64,000 bases of DNA from Prorocentrum cordatum (GCA_963575745.1 CAUYUJ010014603.1:276037-340036); one strand, 5' to 3'; positions 20,695 to 30,668 are shown, counted from the stretch's first letter. Notes: generated by a model from the sequence alone, not told the origin. Translations and numbers: made by a program.

Positions 20695-21014
20695 CTCGAG
20701 GAGCAGGAGGGAGGAGGGGGAGGAGGAGGGGGAGGAGGAGGAGGAGGAGGAGGAGGAGGAGGAGGAGGAGGAGGAGGGAGGAGGAGGAGGAGGAGGAGGA
20801 GCAGGGAGGACGAGGGAGGAGGGAGGAGGGAGGATGATAATGATGATGATGCTGATGATAAAGATGACGACGACGATGATGATGATGATGATGGTGGTGA
20901 TGATGATGATGATGACGACGACGACGATGATGATGATGATGATGGTGGTGATGATGATGACGACGACGACGATGATGATGATGGTGGTGATGATGATAAT
21001 GACGACGATGATGA

Positions 21015-21045
<31 letters not shown>

Positions 21046-21047
21046 GA

Positions 21048-21079
<32 letters not shown>

Positions 21080-21385
21080 ATGGTGGTGGTGATGATGATG
21101 ACGACGATGATGATGATGCCAGTGGTGATGATGATGACGATGATGATGATGGTGGTGATGATCATGATGATGATGATGGTGGTGATGATGATGACGACGA
21201 CGACGATGATGATGATGGTGGTGATGATGACGATGATGATGACGATGATGATGATGATGATGGTGGTGATGATGATGGTGGTGGTGGTGGTGATGATGAT
21301 GATGACGACAACGATGATGATGATGGTGGTGGTGGTGACGATGATGATGAGGATGAGGATGATGATGATGATGATGATGATGATA
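20695..21385 (+). repeat. (GGA)n then ~550 bp (GAT)n array
   Basis: GGA triplets to about 20830, then GAT/GAC/GGT triplets to 21385. Plus-strand translation gives long poly-Asp and the minus strand poly-His, both taken as artefacts. Confidence 0.97.
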
Positions 21386-21565
21386 TGATAGGCTCGTGAG
21401 GCTCGGGGTCGCGCACGGAGAGCTCCCCCCGGGCAGTCCCCGACCGGCCTCGACGGGCGCCCCGGGTGGCCCAAGGGTAAGCTCGGCACCCCGACGCCGC
21501 CTCCGGCGGCGCCCCATGGAGGCCTCCGCGCCTCAGGGCTTTTTGAGGCGGCGGCTCAACGCCTC

Positions 21566-21700
21566 AACTCGCCATCGCTCGGACGTCCATTCCCTGTGTT
21601 TTTTTTGGTTTCGTGCGTGGTTGTTTCGCCGAATGATCAAGGATGCTCCTCGATGGTCCTCGCCGAAGGAAAGATGCACACGTCCGAGCGATGCCAAGTC
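21566..21700. mobile_element. family R TIR element
   Basis: GCCATCGCTCGGACGTCCA faces CACACGTCCGAGCGATGCC. About 135 bp. The interior has TTTTTTTTGGTTTCGTGCG and GATGCTCCTCGATGGTCC. The second copy is at 29220-29360, about 80% identical by eye. Confidence 0.8.
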
Positions 21701-22074
21701 AATCCTGGGGCGCGAGCGCGGTGTCACATCCCCTGGGACGTCAACTTGACGCCTGCGGGCGCCCTGCTTGCGGCGTCAGCTTAGCGTCAGGTCGGGCACG
21801 TCCCCCTATAGAGGCGGATTTTGGACGAAGCATAGAAAGAATCAAGCAGTGCTCCAAGACTGGCAACAAAAAACGTCCCCTGACTATTTTGCTGACTATT
21901 TCTGACTACTTCCGCAGGCCGAAAGATTTTCCTCTTGAGCCCCACATGTCAGAAGCGACGCGCCGTTCAGGCGAGCGGATACATGTCGCGCTCGCTTCGA
22001 GGTGGGGTGGATGTGATATGGGTGAAGATGCGGGAGTTGGCCGGGCCCGCTGTGGCGTTCGAGCATACTTATGT

Positions 22075-22190
22075 TATGGGAGGACTTTCGGGAGATGGCC
22101 AGGCCCGCGGCGGCGCTCGAGCAACCACATGTTATGGGAGAAAAGAAGGGAGGTGGCCGGGCCCGCTGTGGCGCTCGAGCATCCGACTTG
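22075..22190 (+). repeat. tandem repeat, unit ~55 bp
   Basis: ATGTTATGGGAG, GGGAGATGGCCAGGCCCGCG and GGCGCTCGAGCA recur about three times (from 22020), e.g. CGGGCCCGCTGTGGCG with TCGAGCAT. Confidence 0.65.
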
Positions 22191-22199
22191 GACACTTTG

Positions 22200-22480
22200 C
22201 TTGTGTGTCCTCGCCCTCCCTCATCCCTTCCTTTCCCCCTCCTCCTCCCACTTCCCCCCTCCTCCTCCCGCCTCCTCCCTCCTCCTCCTTCCTCCTTCGT
22301 CCGTCCGCCTCCCTCCTCTCCCCTCCCTCCTCCCTCATCCCCCTTCTCCTCCTCCTTCTCCATTTCCTTCCTCCTCTTCCTTCCTCCTCTTCCTTCCTCC
22401 TCCCCCCCTCTCTTCCCTGATTGTTCCCCCTCTCCCCCCCCTGCGTCCCCTCTGTTCTCCTCCCACCTCCTCTTGCCATT
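22200..22480 (+). repeat. C/T-rich tract (CTCCTTCC)
   Basis: Pyrimidine-rich on the plus strand over about 280 bp. No gene. Confidence 0.85.
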
Positions 22481-22974
22481 TTCCCTCATCCTTCCCCTCG
22501 TCATTCTGGGAGGACCCCCCCTCCCACGTAGAATCATAGCATGGTTCTTCAGATCCACAGCTCCGTGGATACTGGGGATGTAGCATGATGCTTCACTTGC
22601 GGTGCTCCGCGGATCCAATTTCCCCTGGGTCCCGGATGTTAATTATTATTATATATTCATCCCCGGGAAATAAATGGATCCACCGTTTTTTCACACACAA
22701 GAAATTGGATCCGCGCAACACAGAGATAGGATCCACGAAACTCTCCCACACCCGAAAAGGGATCCAATTGGATCCGTCGATGTGTTCATATTTTTAGTCC
22801 AAGAGGAAAACTTTCGGCCTGGGGATGTATTCCTCCTGTCGAGGGACACGCCCGACTTAAACTTAACGCCTGGGGGCACCCTGATTGAGGCGTTAACTTA
22901 ACGCCTCACTCAGGGTGCCTCTAAGACCGCCCCAGTCTAGACGGGGTGCCTGTTGAGGCCAGCTGAGACTACCT

Positions 22975-23127
22975 TTAGGTGGGGCATGTCCCCCTACAGG
23001 CAGATTTTGGACGAGAACTTACAAATACCCCAAAAGTATTCAAGCATATTCCAAAAATACTGCCCCCAGACTATTTGTTTTGACTATGTTTGAATATTCC
23101 GCCTGTACAGGGGACACGCCCGACTTA
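22975..23127. mobile_element. family B TIR element with 9-bp target duplication
   Basis: TTAGGTGGGGCATGTCCCCC faces GGGGACACGCCCGACTTA. The flanks are the perfect direct repeat AGACTACCT (22966-22974 and 23128-23136). Length 153 bp, AT-rich interior, no coding capacity. Confidence 0.85.
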
Positions 23128-23269
23128 AGACTACCTGGCGTGCGCAACCCGAAGCCCTGCCAGGCAGGGCAGGCAGAGGGGGGCGGGGGGAGAGGGGGAC
23201 GGCTGCTGATCGCCGCGATTCGTGACCCCTGCCTTTCCCCCCGCCCTGTCCTCCTCTTCCTGCCCGGGG

Positions 23270-23450
23270 CAGGAAGAGGAGGAGGAGGAGGAGGAGGAGG
23301 GAGGAGGAGGGGGAGGAGGAGGAGGAGGAGGGAGGGAGGAGGAGGAGGAGGAGGAGGAGGAGGAGGAGGAGGAGGAGGAGGAGGAGGAGGAGGGGAAGGA
23401 GGAGGGGAAGGAGGAGGAGGAGGAGGAGGAGGAGGAGGAGGAGGAGGGAG
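23270..23450 (+). repeat. (GGA)n array
   Basis: About 180 bp of GGA triplets with GGGA interruptions, followed by a GC-rich segment. Confidence 0.95.
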
Positions 23451-23960
23451 CAGGGAAGGCGCGTGCGGGGCGCTCGACTCCAGAGGAGCGGCCCCCCTCC
23501 CGCGCTCCTGCGCGCGCGAGCGAGTCGTGCCCGAGGTCGGACAGCCGTGTCGAAAAACAGCGCTGGCCTTGCCGGCCTCAGTCCCGCACGTCGGGCAAGG
23601 CCGGGTGCCCTCGGGGCGGGCCGGCGCTCCAGGCTCGCCGAAGCGCCCAGGGCCCGAGCGCCACGGCCCGAGGGGGGGCGCTCCTGCCCACCAGCACATC
23701 CGTGCGGCCTGGCTCTCGCAGCTCGCACGAGTTCTGGAGCTCTGTCGCGAGGACCCCTCTCTGCAGGTCTGGGCCAGCGATCCTATCTCAGGAGCGGCGA
23801 ACATTTCCGCATCCGCGCCCTCGCGGTCTGGATTCCGGGGCGCGATTCTGCGGATGCGCGGTCGCACGGGTACTTCCGCGCGGAGCATCCGCGAACACAA
23901 CACCCCGTATCCGCGGGGTCGCGGTCCAGTGGCCCTGCCGGCAACAAGGCCGCCAATATA
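23451..23960. other. GC-rich stretch, possible exon material
   Basis: High GC with long open frames on both strands, e.g. plus-strand RPGSRSSHEFWSSVARTPLC. It lies between a GGA array and a family G copy. I cannot fix strand or frame, so no gene is called. Confidence 0.3.
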
Positions 23961-23984
23961 CGGATTTGTTTTCCCAGACATCCA

Positions 23985-24130
23985 ACTGCTCCAATTTTGT
24001 TCGATGCGTGGGCCCCGGAAACCCAGACCACTTCTCCAGGGCCGCTTTTTCGTCCCGAAGCCCGGCGAGGGCCCCCAAAGGCAAAAAACTGCCAAAAAAC
24101 GCCTGCTCAAATTTCCTTGGAGCGTCGGAT
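23985..24130 (+). mobile_element. family G element
   Basis: TTCGATGCGTGGGCCCCGGA, CTTCTCCAGGGCCGCTTTTT, TCGTCCCGAAGCCCGGCGAG and AAAAACTGCCAAAAAACGCC, collinear with the 30700-30850 copy. Confidence 0.6.
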
Positions 24131-24154
24131 CCCAGGGTTCGCCCACGATTATTG

Positions 24155-24291
24155 TTAGGTCGGGCGTGTCCTCCTACAGGGGGATCTTCGACAAGCAAAA
24201 AAGAAATACTCAAAAATACTGGAAAAATAATCCCCTGGCTATTTTTTTATTATTTCCGAATACCTCCTGTAGGGGGACAGGCCCGACTTTA
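24155..24291. mobile_element. family B TIR element
   Basis: TTAGGTCGGGCGTGTCCTCC ... GTAGGGGGACAGGCCCGACT. About 137 bp. I see no clear target duplication here. Confidence 0.85.
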
Positions 24292-24429
24292 CCTTAGAGA
24301 AGTGCTCTGGACCTCCAGGGCCCACGCATCGAAACAATTGGAGCAGCTGGATGTATGGGCAGATCGCCCTCAGAGCGTTGCGGACCGCTCCTGGAGGGCA
24401 GCGGCGCCAGGCAAACCTTCCAGAACCGC

Positions 24430-24565
24430 CAGATTCACGAGGGGAAAAGCACCGACACACACAGACACAAGTCATCGTCGAGTCCCAGGATAATATGGGA
24501 AACTATGGGCAATGGGGGGGAAGACGGAGACCCAGAAAATCGACACTGGACTATTGCCGCTGATT
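24430..24565 (-). mobile_element. family F element, inverted copy
   Basis: In reverse complement: GATTTTCTGGG, TCTCCGTCTTCCCCCC, CATTGCCCATAGTTTCCC, ATATTATCCTGGGACTC and GTGTCTGTGTGTGTCGG, family F landmarks in altered order. A diverged copy. Confidence 0.45.
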
Positions 24566-24708
24566 GCTGACTGGGTACCCTCCCCGAGCCCCCCTGCACG
24601 GCCGAGGGGGGCGCGCCGGTGGCGGCTGCATCGGCGGCGGCGCGGCCGTGGCCGGCGGCTCCACCGGCCTGGGCCGGGAGAGGCGGTGGCGGAGAGGGAG
24701 GACGAGCA

Positions 24709-25008
24709 TCAAGTCGGGCACGTCCCTCTGCAGGAGGAATACCCTGAGATCCTGGCGACTCATGTTTTTCGAGCCGGACGTTCTCGCCTTTTTCCGGGAC
24801 CCGGGGCCCTCACAGATGGATCCGGTTCGAAAAATGGCGCAGACAGATGCGGGGTCCGGGGCTCCAGTCGTGATTTTTCACGATGTCTCGATTTTTCGAG
24901 ACGTCGGGTCTCAGGGTCTTCAAAACTAGTCAAAAATACGGGGACGATTTTTTGACTACTTTCTTTTTCGTCCAAAGTCCCCCCGTATGGGGGACAGGCC
25001 CGACCCAA
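24709..25008. mobile_element. family B TIR element, enlarged
   Basis: TCAAGTCGGGCACGTCCCTC ... CCCCCGTATGGGGGACAGGC CCGACCCAA. The flanks GACGAGCA (24701-24708) and GACGACCA (25009-25016) are an 8-bp duplication with one mismatch. About 300 bp, so it carries extra interior sequence including a family G-like stretch (GTTCGAAAAATGG; CGTGATTTTTCACG). Confidence 0.75.
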
Positions 25009-25320
25009 GACGACCAGGAGGAAGGAGCAGGGGTCGCCCCAGCCATCGTTTTTCGTTCTCGTTTTTTTCCCTCGTTGGGTCTGCGGTCCGCCTCTGCTGC
25101 CAAACGAGCTCGAAACGAAAACGGCCCACGAGATCGCCCAAACGCCGATCGGGCCGACCCAAGAACGGGGCATAGCCAAACGGGGGCCCGGGCTTCTCCA
25201 CGTGCCCCCGTTTGCTGTGCCCCCGCCTGCGGAGCCCAGGGCCCCCTCGACGGGGGCACAGCCCAAGGCGGGAACAAAACTTCCCCGTGCCCCCGGTTGC
25301 CGTGGACCCCGTCTCTGGCG

Positions 25321-25605
25321 CCCTGCGGAGCAGGCGCGGGAGCAGGACTGGGCGCCCATGAGGCCAGCGAGTCCCTCTCGCTACCGCCCTCCCTCCCACG
25401 AAGAGGAAATTCGGAAGAGGCGGTGGCGGAGAGGCAGGATGAGCAGGAGGCAGGAAAGAAGCCTGGCGGAGCAGGAGCAGGCGCAGGAGTAGGATTGGGC
25501 GCCAAGAATGCGGGCGGGCCCCGCCTATTCCCGCCCTCTCCCTCGCACAACAGGAGGTCCAATGGTGGCACACCTTGACGTTTGGACTGGAGCGCGTTCG
25601 CACCT
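25321..25605 (+). repeat. ~145-bp tandem duplication, possibly coding
   Basis: TGCGGAGCAGGCGCGGGAGC then AGGACTGGGCGCC (25324) and TGGCGGAGCAGGAGCAGGCG then AGGATTGGGCGCC (25464) start two homologous units. GAGGCGGTGGCGGAGAGG at 25407 also matches 24680. A plus frame reads EEAVAERQDEQEAG, but no gene can be assembled. Confidence 0.5.
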
Positions 25606-25989
25606 GGCGAAGCGAGGGTGGGGGAAAGCGGGGACCACGCATTGGCTGGACCGGCCCTTTTGCAGCACCAAGTCGCCCTCTCGAGCGGCCGAACTCCCGA
25701 GGAGCGTGGCGAAGACAAAGCCTGCGCCGCGCCGACATGGCACCGACTTTCTCACGCGCAGATTGCGAGGCGCCTGGGCTGGGCAAGCATGTCGCCCGCT
25801 CTCGCGCGGCACCGCTGCCGCTGCCGCTGTTGTGTAACTCGGCGAGCGAAACACGCGGCCGCCAGCTCCAGGCGAAATCTGCAAAGGCCTTGAACGAGAG
25901 AGGAGGGGCGAGGAGGGAGGCAAGCGTAGGACGGGGGGCAGGGTGGAAGAGGGAGTCAGTGAGGGAGCAGGGGTACAAGGCAAGAGGGA

Positions 25990-26071
25990 ACGCGCACGGG
26001 GTGCGGGGGGTGGACCCTCCCCGCAGTGGTGGCGTTCGGAGGCGGCCCTACGGAGAGCCCCGAGTCTGCTC

Positions 26072-26115
<44 letters not shown>
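25990..26115 (+). repeat. (CT)n microsatellite
   Basis: About 20 uninterrupted CT dinucleotides at 26068-26108. No gene is supported in the surrounding 100 bp. Confidence 0.9.
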
Positions 26116-26279
26116 GACACACTGCTGACTCCCCCAGGACTATGTTTTTTCCCCTTTGACTTCACAAGAACCTGCAGGATGTCCGCGCTCGTACGGACCG
26201 GTGAGCAAGCGGTCGCAACAATGACGCGCCATCGATCACTGGGACCGGTGCACATAGTGCGTACACGTTAACGGGAGGC

Positions 26280-27606
26280 AGACTGGCCTTGCCATATGGC
26301 CAGGAGGATGGCAACCCCATGTCGTTAAGCTCCACACACTGCTCCATCTCGTGAGTGCAATACCCACTCTCACAATTGTAGAAGTCTGGCGCTTTCATCT
26401 TAAAGCACTCCTTCACCTTGGCCTGCTCAAATGGCATCACCACGCCGTCGGCGTTGCGCTGCTGCAGCCAGGAAGACGGCGTGACCTCGGTGCACTTGTT
26501 CGTGCCAAGGGGTATGTAGAAGGAACAAAAACGGCATAAACATTAAACTTTTGGCAATTCGCGCGGATTTTTTAGATCTGCGTTGGATCTCCCTCTTTGG
26601 TGCGATCAGCCCGCCAGGGGCGGCGCCGGAGGCGCCGCCGAGGGGGTCCAGCGCGGACCTCAGAACTCTGCGCGTAGCGCCAAAAGTTTCTGTTCATAGC
26701 GCGTTTTCTTCTTCGAGTATACCGGGCAAGAAATTCTGCTTGCAGCACTTGAACCATTGGCGCGTCTTCCGGTCCAGTATGAAGTTCGGCGACTCCGAAG
26801 GGTGCAGTTTGGAAAGAGTGTGGTTTGCAATCGGCACCCCGTGGGGCACCCTGGAGGGTGGGCGGTTGCCTCGATTGAGCTCTCCGCCGCGCCCCGCGGA
26901 GGCCCGCGAGGACAGCGTCGAGACCCCCAGGCCCCAACGACGCCGGTCGCAAACCAGCCCCCGGCGTAACCAAACCCTTTGCAGTCGCCGAGAAGTTGAT
27001 GGCGTCGCAGTTCCGGTCCGTCGGCATCTGGTCCATCATGACCCTCGAGGCGAAGCCGCTCCTGGCCAGGGTGCAGCGGAGCCTGCCGGTCACCTCTCGA
27101 GGGGGCCCAGGGACATGCAAGGAAACACGCACACCAATCCCAGGACTCCCCCTAGTTTTCCATATTCTCTGGGTTCTCGTCTTCCCCCCCCCCTCCCCCG
27201 CGTCCCATAGTTTCCCATAGGTTTCTCCTGCGGATCGACGATTGATTGTGTCTGAGGGTTTTCGTCTTAGGTCGGGCATGTCCCCCTGCAGGCGGATGTT
27301 GGACGAAAAATCAAACATATTCCAAACATGTGAATCATACAAAAACTGCTCGAACCATCCTCCCCAGACTGTTTTTTTTCTCTTCTGCTGTGTTTGAACA
27401 TATTTCTCCTGTATGGGGAGGGGCCCGACTTCATTTTGCCCCTCCTGGCACCTGCGAGAGGCCGCTGAAGCGCGAGCAGTCGATCCAGAAGGACGTGGGG
27501 GCGCCGCGCGCCCGCGCCCGGGGCCCCGCGCCGGCGGGCGCGGGAGCCGGCGAGGAGGCCGAGGTCGGAGGGAGGGTGGCCGGTGGCCCGCATCGGAGGC
27601 CCCTTT
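26280..27606 (-). CDS. unrecognised Cys-rich protein, exons interleaved with TIR elements
   Basis: Minus-strand exons by composition are: 27606-27460 (ends TSFWIDCSRFSGLSQ); about 27103-26960 (VTGRLRCTLARSGFASRV, MMDQMPTDRNCDAINFSATA); about 26870-26717 (VPHGVPIANHTLSKLHPSES, PNFILDRKTRQWFKCCKQNF); and 26510-26280 (PLGTNKCTEVTPSSWLQQRN, KECFKMKAPDFYNCESGYCT, HEMEQCVELNDMGLPSSWPY). The last two join perfectly (NFLPG-I-PLGTN) when the family T element 26515-26716 is removed with one ATAC. The first two join as ...LSQ|VTG... at a GT-AG boundary flanked by AGGTG, around family B and family F elements. The join between exons 2 and 3 is unresolved. Clustered Cys suggests a disulphide-rich, perhaps secreted, protein. 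I do not recognise a family. Both ends are missing. Confidence 0.55.
26515..26716. mobile_element. family T element interrupting the Cys-rich gene
   Basis: 202 bp. Plus strand begins GTAGAAGGAACAAAAACGGC, ATAAAC and ends GTTCATAGCGCGTTTTCTTC, TTCGA. The core has the GGCGGCGCCGGAGGCGCCGCC hairpin. Direct repeat GTAT at 26511-26514 and 26717-26720. On the minus strand, deletion of element plus one ATAC restores GGT ATA CCC CTT GGC. The possible boundary dinucleotides (AT..AC, TA..CA and so on) never include GT-AG. Confidence 0.8.
27104..27262 (+). mobile_element. family F element
   Basis: GAGGGGGCCCAGGGACATG, TTTTCCATATTCTCTGGG, CTCGTCTTCCCCCCC, CCCATAGTTTCCCATAGG and ATCGACGATTGATTGTGTC. It lies with the adjacent family B element inside an intron of the Cys-rich gene. 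Confidence 0.7.
27267..27431. mobile_element. family B TIR element
   Basis: TTAGGTCGGGCATGTCCCCC TGCAGG ... CCTGTATGGGGAGGGGCCCG ACTT. About 165 bp, in the same intron as the neighbouring family F copy. Confidence 0.85.
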
Positions 27607-27758
27607 CCCCTGACCTTCCGGGAGGGCTAGAAAATAGCACGCGACCCACAAACCGATCCCAGAGCTATTATACGTCTTGGTTTTAGGCTGATTCGTTTCG
27701 CTTTTTTATGTACTTTCACGCCTCCAGCGCTAAAACATAGCTCTCTGGGAGGTCCGGG
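27607..27758 (+). mobile_element. family A TIR element
   Basis: CCCCTGACCTTCCGGGAGGG ... CTCTCTGGGAGGTCCGGG. The interior has ATACGTCTTGGTTTTAGGC. It directly abuts the exon ending at 27606. Confidence 0.85.
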
Positions 27759-27884
27759 TTGTATCGGGGAGACGTAAAAAGACTCGGGTGCGGGGGACTC
27801 GGGTTGGCCTGACGGGGCCACCATAAAAGTTGGATGTTCGTTCTGGGGACCTTCCTGGAGCCATTCGCTCCTCTCGTGCGTCGA

Positions 27885-28015
27885 AGCTGCGTCGAACGTC
27901 CGTCGATCTAGGTCGAACCTGAGTCGAACCTGAGTCGAACCTGAGTCGAACTTGAGTCGAATTTGAGTCGAACTTGAGTCAAACTTGAATCAACCTTGAA
28001 TCGAACTGGGGTCGA
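27885..28015 (+). repeat. GAGTCGAACCT tandem repeat
   Basis: About ten copies of the 11-bp unit GAGTCGAACCT, grading to GAGTCGAACTT and GAATCAACCTT. No gene in 27760-28160. Confidence 0.9.
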
Positions 28016-28166
28016 ACAGATCCGTTAGGTGGGCTCCCGGAAGGTCCCCAAACGAACATCTAATAAAAGCGACGAGACCTAATCTCAAATTTGACGCGAG
28101 CTCCCACTGCAAACGTCCCACGAGAACTGGATGGCCCGTGGTCCAAATTGGAGGCCCCAAGTAGAG

Positions 28167-28327
28167 TTAAGTCGGGCGTGTCCCTCTACAGGGGGAATAT
28201 TCCAAAATATGTTTAAACATAGTCTGGGTACGATGTTTTGAACATGTTTTATCATTTGTGAAATATGTTTAGACTACATGTTATGTTTCGTCCAAAATCC
28301 GCCTGTAGGGGGGCATGCCCGAGCTAA
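28167..28327. mobile_element. family B TIR element with 8-bp target duplication
   Basis: TTAAGTCGGGCGTGTCCCTC ... CTGTAGGGGGGCATGCCCGA GCTA, flanked by the perfect direct repeat AAGTAGAG (28159-28166 and 28328-28335). AT-rich interior. Confidence 0.9.
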
Positions 28328-28349
28328 AAGTAGAGGCCTACCAAATGAG

Positions 28350-28510
28350 GTCCGAGTAGATGGGATCGGAGGATCGCGCCGCATCCCCAATGCATCGCCG
28401 ACGTCGGCGACTCATCGGGGACGTTGGCGCGGAGAAAATCGGGCTCCGCATCGAGCCGCATCTCCGATGCATCGGCGATGCGGCGCGATCCTCCGACCCC
28501 ATCTACTCCG
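28350..28510. repeat. large imperfect inverted repeat
   Basis: AGTAGATGGGATCGGAGGAT CGCGCCGCATC faces GATGCGGCGCGATCCTCCGA CCCCATCTACT, arms of about 31 bp, with a second nested pair (CCCCAATGCATCGCCGA / CGATGCATCGGCGATG). Probably another TIR element, about 160 bp, single copy here. Confidence 0.75.
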
Positions 28511-28679
28511 ACCCACTCTCACGGACCACGTGACGGATTCCAGAAACCCTGAACCAAAAAACGTTTTCATCTCTTGGGGGCGCATCTGTTACTTCCGCCG
28601 CCCTCCGCAGAGCTTCCGCCGGAGGAGGCGGCCTTGTTTTACTTCCGCCGACCTTCCGCCACCCTTCCGCCGCCTTCCG

Positions 28680-28765
28680 CTGGAAGAAGAAGAAGAAGAA
28701 GACGAAGAAGAGGAAGAAGCATAAGAAGAAGATGAAAAAGAAGAGGAAGAGGAAGGAGAGGAGGA
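28680..28765 (+). repeat. (GAA)n array
   Basis: GAAGAA triplets with substitutions, just left of a family T element. Confidence 0.9.
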
Positions 28766-28975
28766 AAAAAGAAACAAGTGCATAAACATAATTGTCGGAG
28801 GGCTGCGCGGATTTCTTGGCTCGGCGCTGAGACCGCCCCTCCCTGGCGCGCGGAGCGCGATAGGGATGGCGCTGGCGGCGCCGCCACGGACGCCCAGCGC
28901 CGACCCAAGAAATCCGTGCGGAACTCCGAAAGTTTGTATTGATGCCGCTTCTCATTCATCTTCTTCTGATTATTA
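28752..28975. mobile_element. family T element
   Basis: GTGCATAAACATAATTGTCGG ... CTCCGAAAGTTTGTATTGATG. The core has CTGGCGCGCGGAGCGCG followed by GGCGCTGGCGGCGCCGCC. The flanks are simple repeats, so no reading-frame test is possible. Confidence 0.75.
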
Positions 28976-29219
28976 GTAGTAGTATTGTTCTTAATATTAT
29001 TCGTATTATTCGTCTTCTTCTTCTTCTTCTTCCTCGTCTCCGACGTAGCGAAACAATTGCAGCATCGTGAACAGAAGCACGACTGGAGCCCAGAGTCCCA
29101 GCTTTCTGGTCCATCCTACTCGGCCCGCATCGATCCGTGAGGGCCCGGGGGGGCCCGCGGCCGGGCGAGGCCTCGCCCGGCGTCCAGACGTGGCAACGCC
29201 GGGGGCTCGGGGCATCCCC

Positions 29220-29360
29220 GACTGGCCATCGCTCGGACGTCCACTTCCTGTGGTTTTTTTTGTTCGGTGTCGTGCGTGGTTTTGTTCGCCAGATGGTCGA
29301 GGATGCTCCGCGAAGGTCCTCGCCGAGAAAAAAGTGCACACGTCCGAGCGATGCCAAGTC
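29220..29360. mobile_element. family R TIR element
   Basis: GACTGGCCATCGCTCGGACG facing CGTCCGAGCGATGCCAAGTC, a TIR of about 20 bp. Second copy of the element at 21566-21700. Confidence 0.85.
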
Positions 29361-29719
29361 GATGGTGGAAGCGGTGGGCGCTCGGCGGGCTCGAGCCCCT
29401 TGCCCCAGCCGTTCTTCGACGGCCCCGAGGCCTGGCGGGGGCCCCCACAGGCCGGAGACAGCGAGGAACCCTCCGTCGTGTTTTGTTCTGCCACGCCCCT
29501 CGGTGCGGGCAAAGCCACTGCGCCTCGGAGCTTCGGGCTCCCTTCCCCCAGACACCAGAGGCGCAGTGGATACGGAGAATCGAGAACCGTGCCCCTGGAG
29601 GTTAGACTGTTACCCAGATCAGCTGCAGCTCGGCGTTTAGGAACCCTCCCAAAGATGACCAAGGCGCAGTGGAAACAAATCTTGCACCAGGGGCCCCGCC
29701 CTTGAACTTGGGTTGCTCC

Positions 29720-29865
29720 TATCGCACTTAAGGACCACATCCCAGAAATAATATCGAGCAGCCAGAAAGTATCGAAACAGTGTCGAACGAGTATCGCCTC
29801 CCAGGGCCCGACTTGCGAAAACCCTCCGGTTTCGGCATTTTCCTGGCGCTCGTGATTTTTTCGTT
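29720..29865. mobile_element. family P element
   Basis: TTAAGGACCACATCCCAGAA, ATCGAGCAGCCAGAAAGTAT, CTCCCAGGGCCCGACTTGCG and CATTTTCCTGGCGCTCG, collinear with 4807-4965. Confidence 0.65.
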
Positions 29866-29907
29866 ACTCGAGGGGGTCTGCCAGTAAACTTGCCCGGGTC
29901 TAAAATA

Positions 29908-30098
29908 AGGGAGCGAGGAATGATAGAAACATAAAAACTCGGAGGTCCGCGCGGATTTCTCGGATCGGCGCTAGACCTCCCTCCGTGGCGCGCGGAGCAC
30001 GCCTGGGGCGGGGCCGGAAGTGCCGCCAGGGGGGCCAGCGCGGATCCGAGAACTCCGCGCGAGTTTGTATGTTTATGCCATTCTTCGCTCCCGCTCCC
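29908..30098. mobile_element. family T element, near-complete
   Basis: GGGAGCGAGGAATGATAG, AAACATAAAAACTCGGAGG ... CGAGTTTGTATGTTTATGCC, ATTCTTCGCTCCC. The outer TIR is about 45 bp with few mismatches. Inner parts are GTGGCGCGCGGAGCACGCC and GGCCGGAAGTGCCGCC. No coding flanks identified. Confidence 0.8.
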
Positions 30099-30124
30099 CC
30101 AAAAAGCTCCCTCCTCTGATGCGA

Positions 30125-30290
30125 ACCTTATGATCTTCCAACCCACCTTAGTCTGAATGGCCAGAAAGAATGTCGAGCACCCAAAAAAGAACCGAACCCC
30201 GAGGGTTTCCACGTGTCAGGCCCTGGGAGACACTCGTTTCGACATTATTGTTTCGACACTTTCCCGGGTGCTCGCAATTATTTCGGCGGT
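30125..30290 (-). mobile_element. family P element, inverted
   Basis: AATGTCGAGCACCCAAAAAAG faces CTTTCCCGGGTGCTCGCAAT, and the interior contains CGTGTCAGGCCCTGGGAGAC. Immediately followed by a family E element. Confidence 0.65.
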
Positions 30291-30482
30291 GGACAAACCT
30301 CCCTTTAGCAAACCTCCCTTTAGTGAAAACGGCCTGGGACCGAAGCCGACGGACCCGGACCCGCAAAAAGGACGGCCGCGACGCCCTCCCGCGAACTGAG
30401 AAACGGCCGATTCGCTAATCGACGTGTCAGGGTAAGAGGTTTGTTCACCCCCGATAATCGGGGGTGAACAGACCTCCTGCCC
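30287..30482 (+). mobile_element. family E element
   Basis: GGTGGACAAACCTCCCTTTA ... GAGGTTTGTTCACCCCCGAT AATCGGGGGTGAACAGACC. Collinear with 10887-11057 and longer at the right, where a CCCCCGATAATCGGGGG palindrome sits. It abuts the exon ending at 30484. Confidence 0.75.
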
Positions 30483-30483
30483 T

Positions 30484-30668
30484 GATAACGATAATGGATG
30501 GACGGCGCATGTGCCCACGCGGGCAAGGCGCGGGCACGAACGACTGGCCCTCCATGACCGTCAACATTGGATACCAATCGTTCCCGATCACATACATGAG
30601 CGATACATTGAGCATACATGGGCCATTCAGCCCCCATTGAAGACCCCCTGTTGCAGACCCCCTCTTTC
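30484..30668 (-). CDS. unrecognised protein, single exon seen
   Basis: Minus frame reads GLQWGLNGPCMLNVSLMYVI then GNDWYPMLTVMEGQSFVPAP and CPRGHMRRPSIIVI. It is bounded at the 3' side by family E and at the 5' side by a family G/family A pair (30700-31000). The composition (aromatics, hydrophobics, few Arg) is unlike the shadow frames around it, so I take it as a real exon. The GC-rich DNA beyond the family A element (31001-31210) has a minus frame SSVARIRLLPEVIASLTKSG that could be the preceding exon. Family not recognised. Confidence 0.4.

Larger units (their letters stand above)
21785..22858. mobile_element. possible long relative of family B (~1.07 kb) with filled interior
   Basis: The left end AGGTCGGGCACGTCCCCC and the right end GAGGGACACGCCCGACTTAA are family B termini. 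Farther in, GCAGGCCGAAAGATTTTCC TCTTG (from 21918) faces CAAGAGGAAAACTTTCGGCC TG (to 22823). The middle (21945-22798) is C/T-rich with GGGAGGTGGCCGGGCCCGC repeats and has no convincing gene. Either an insertion into a family B element or a longer member. Confidence 0.5.

Noticed and set aside
20644-21399. Long poly-Asp/poly-His frames in the GAT array
   Set aside because: They follow the triplet period exactly on both strands and have no flanking protein-like sequence, so they are compositional artefacts.
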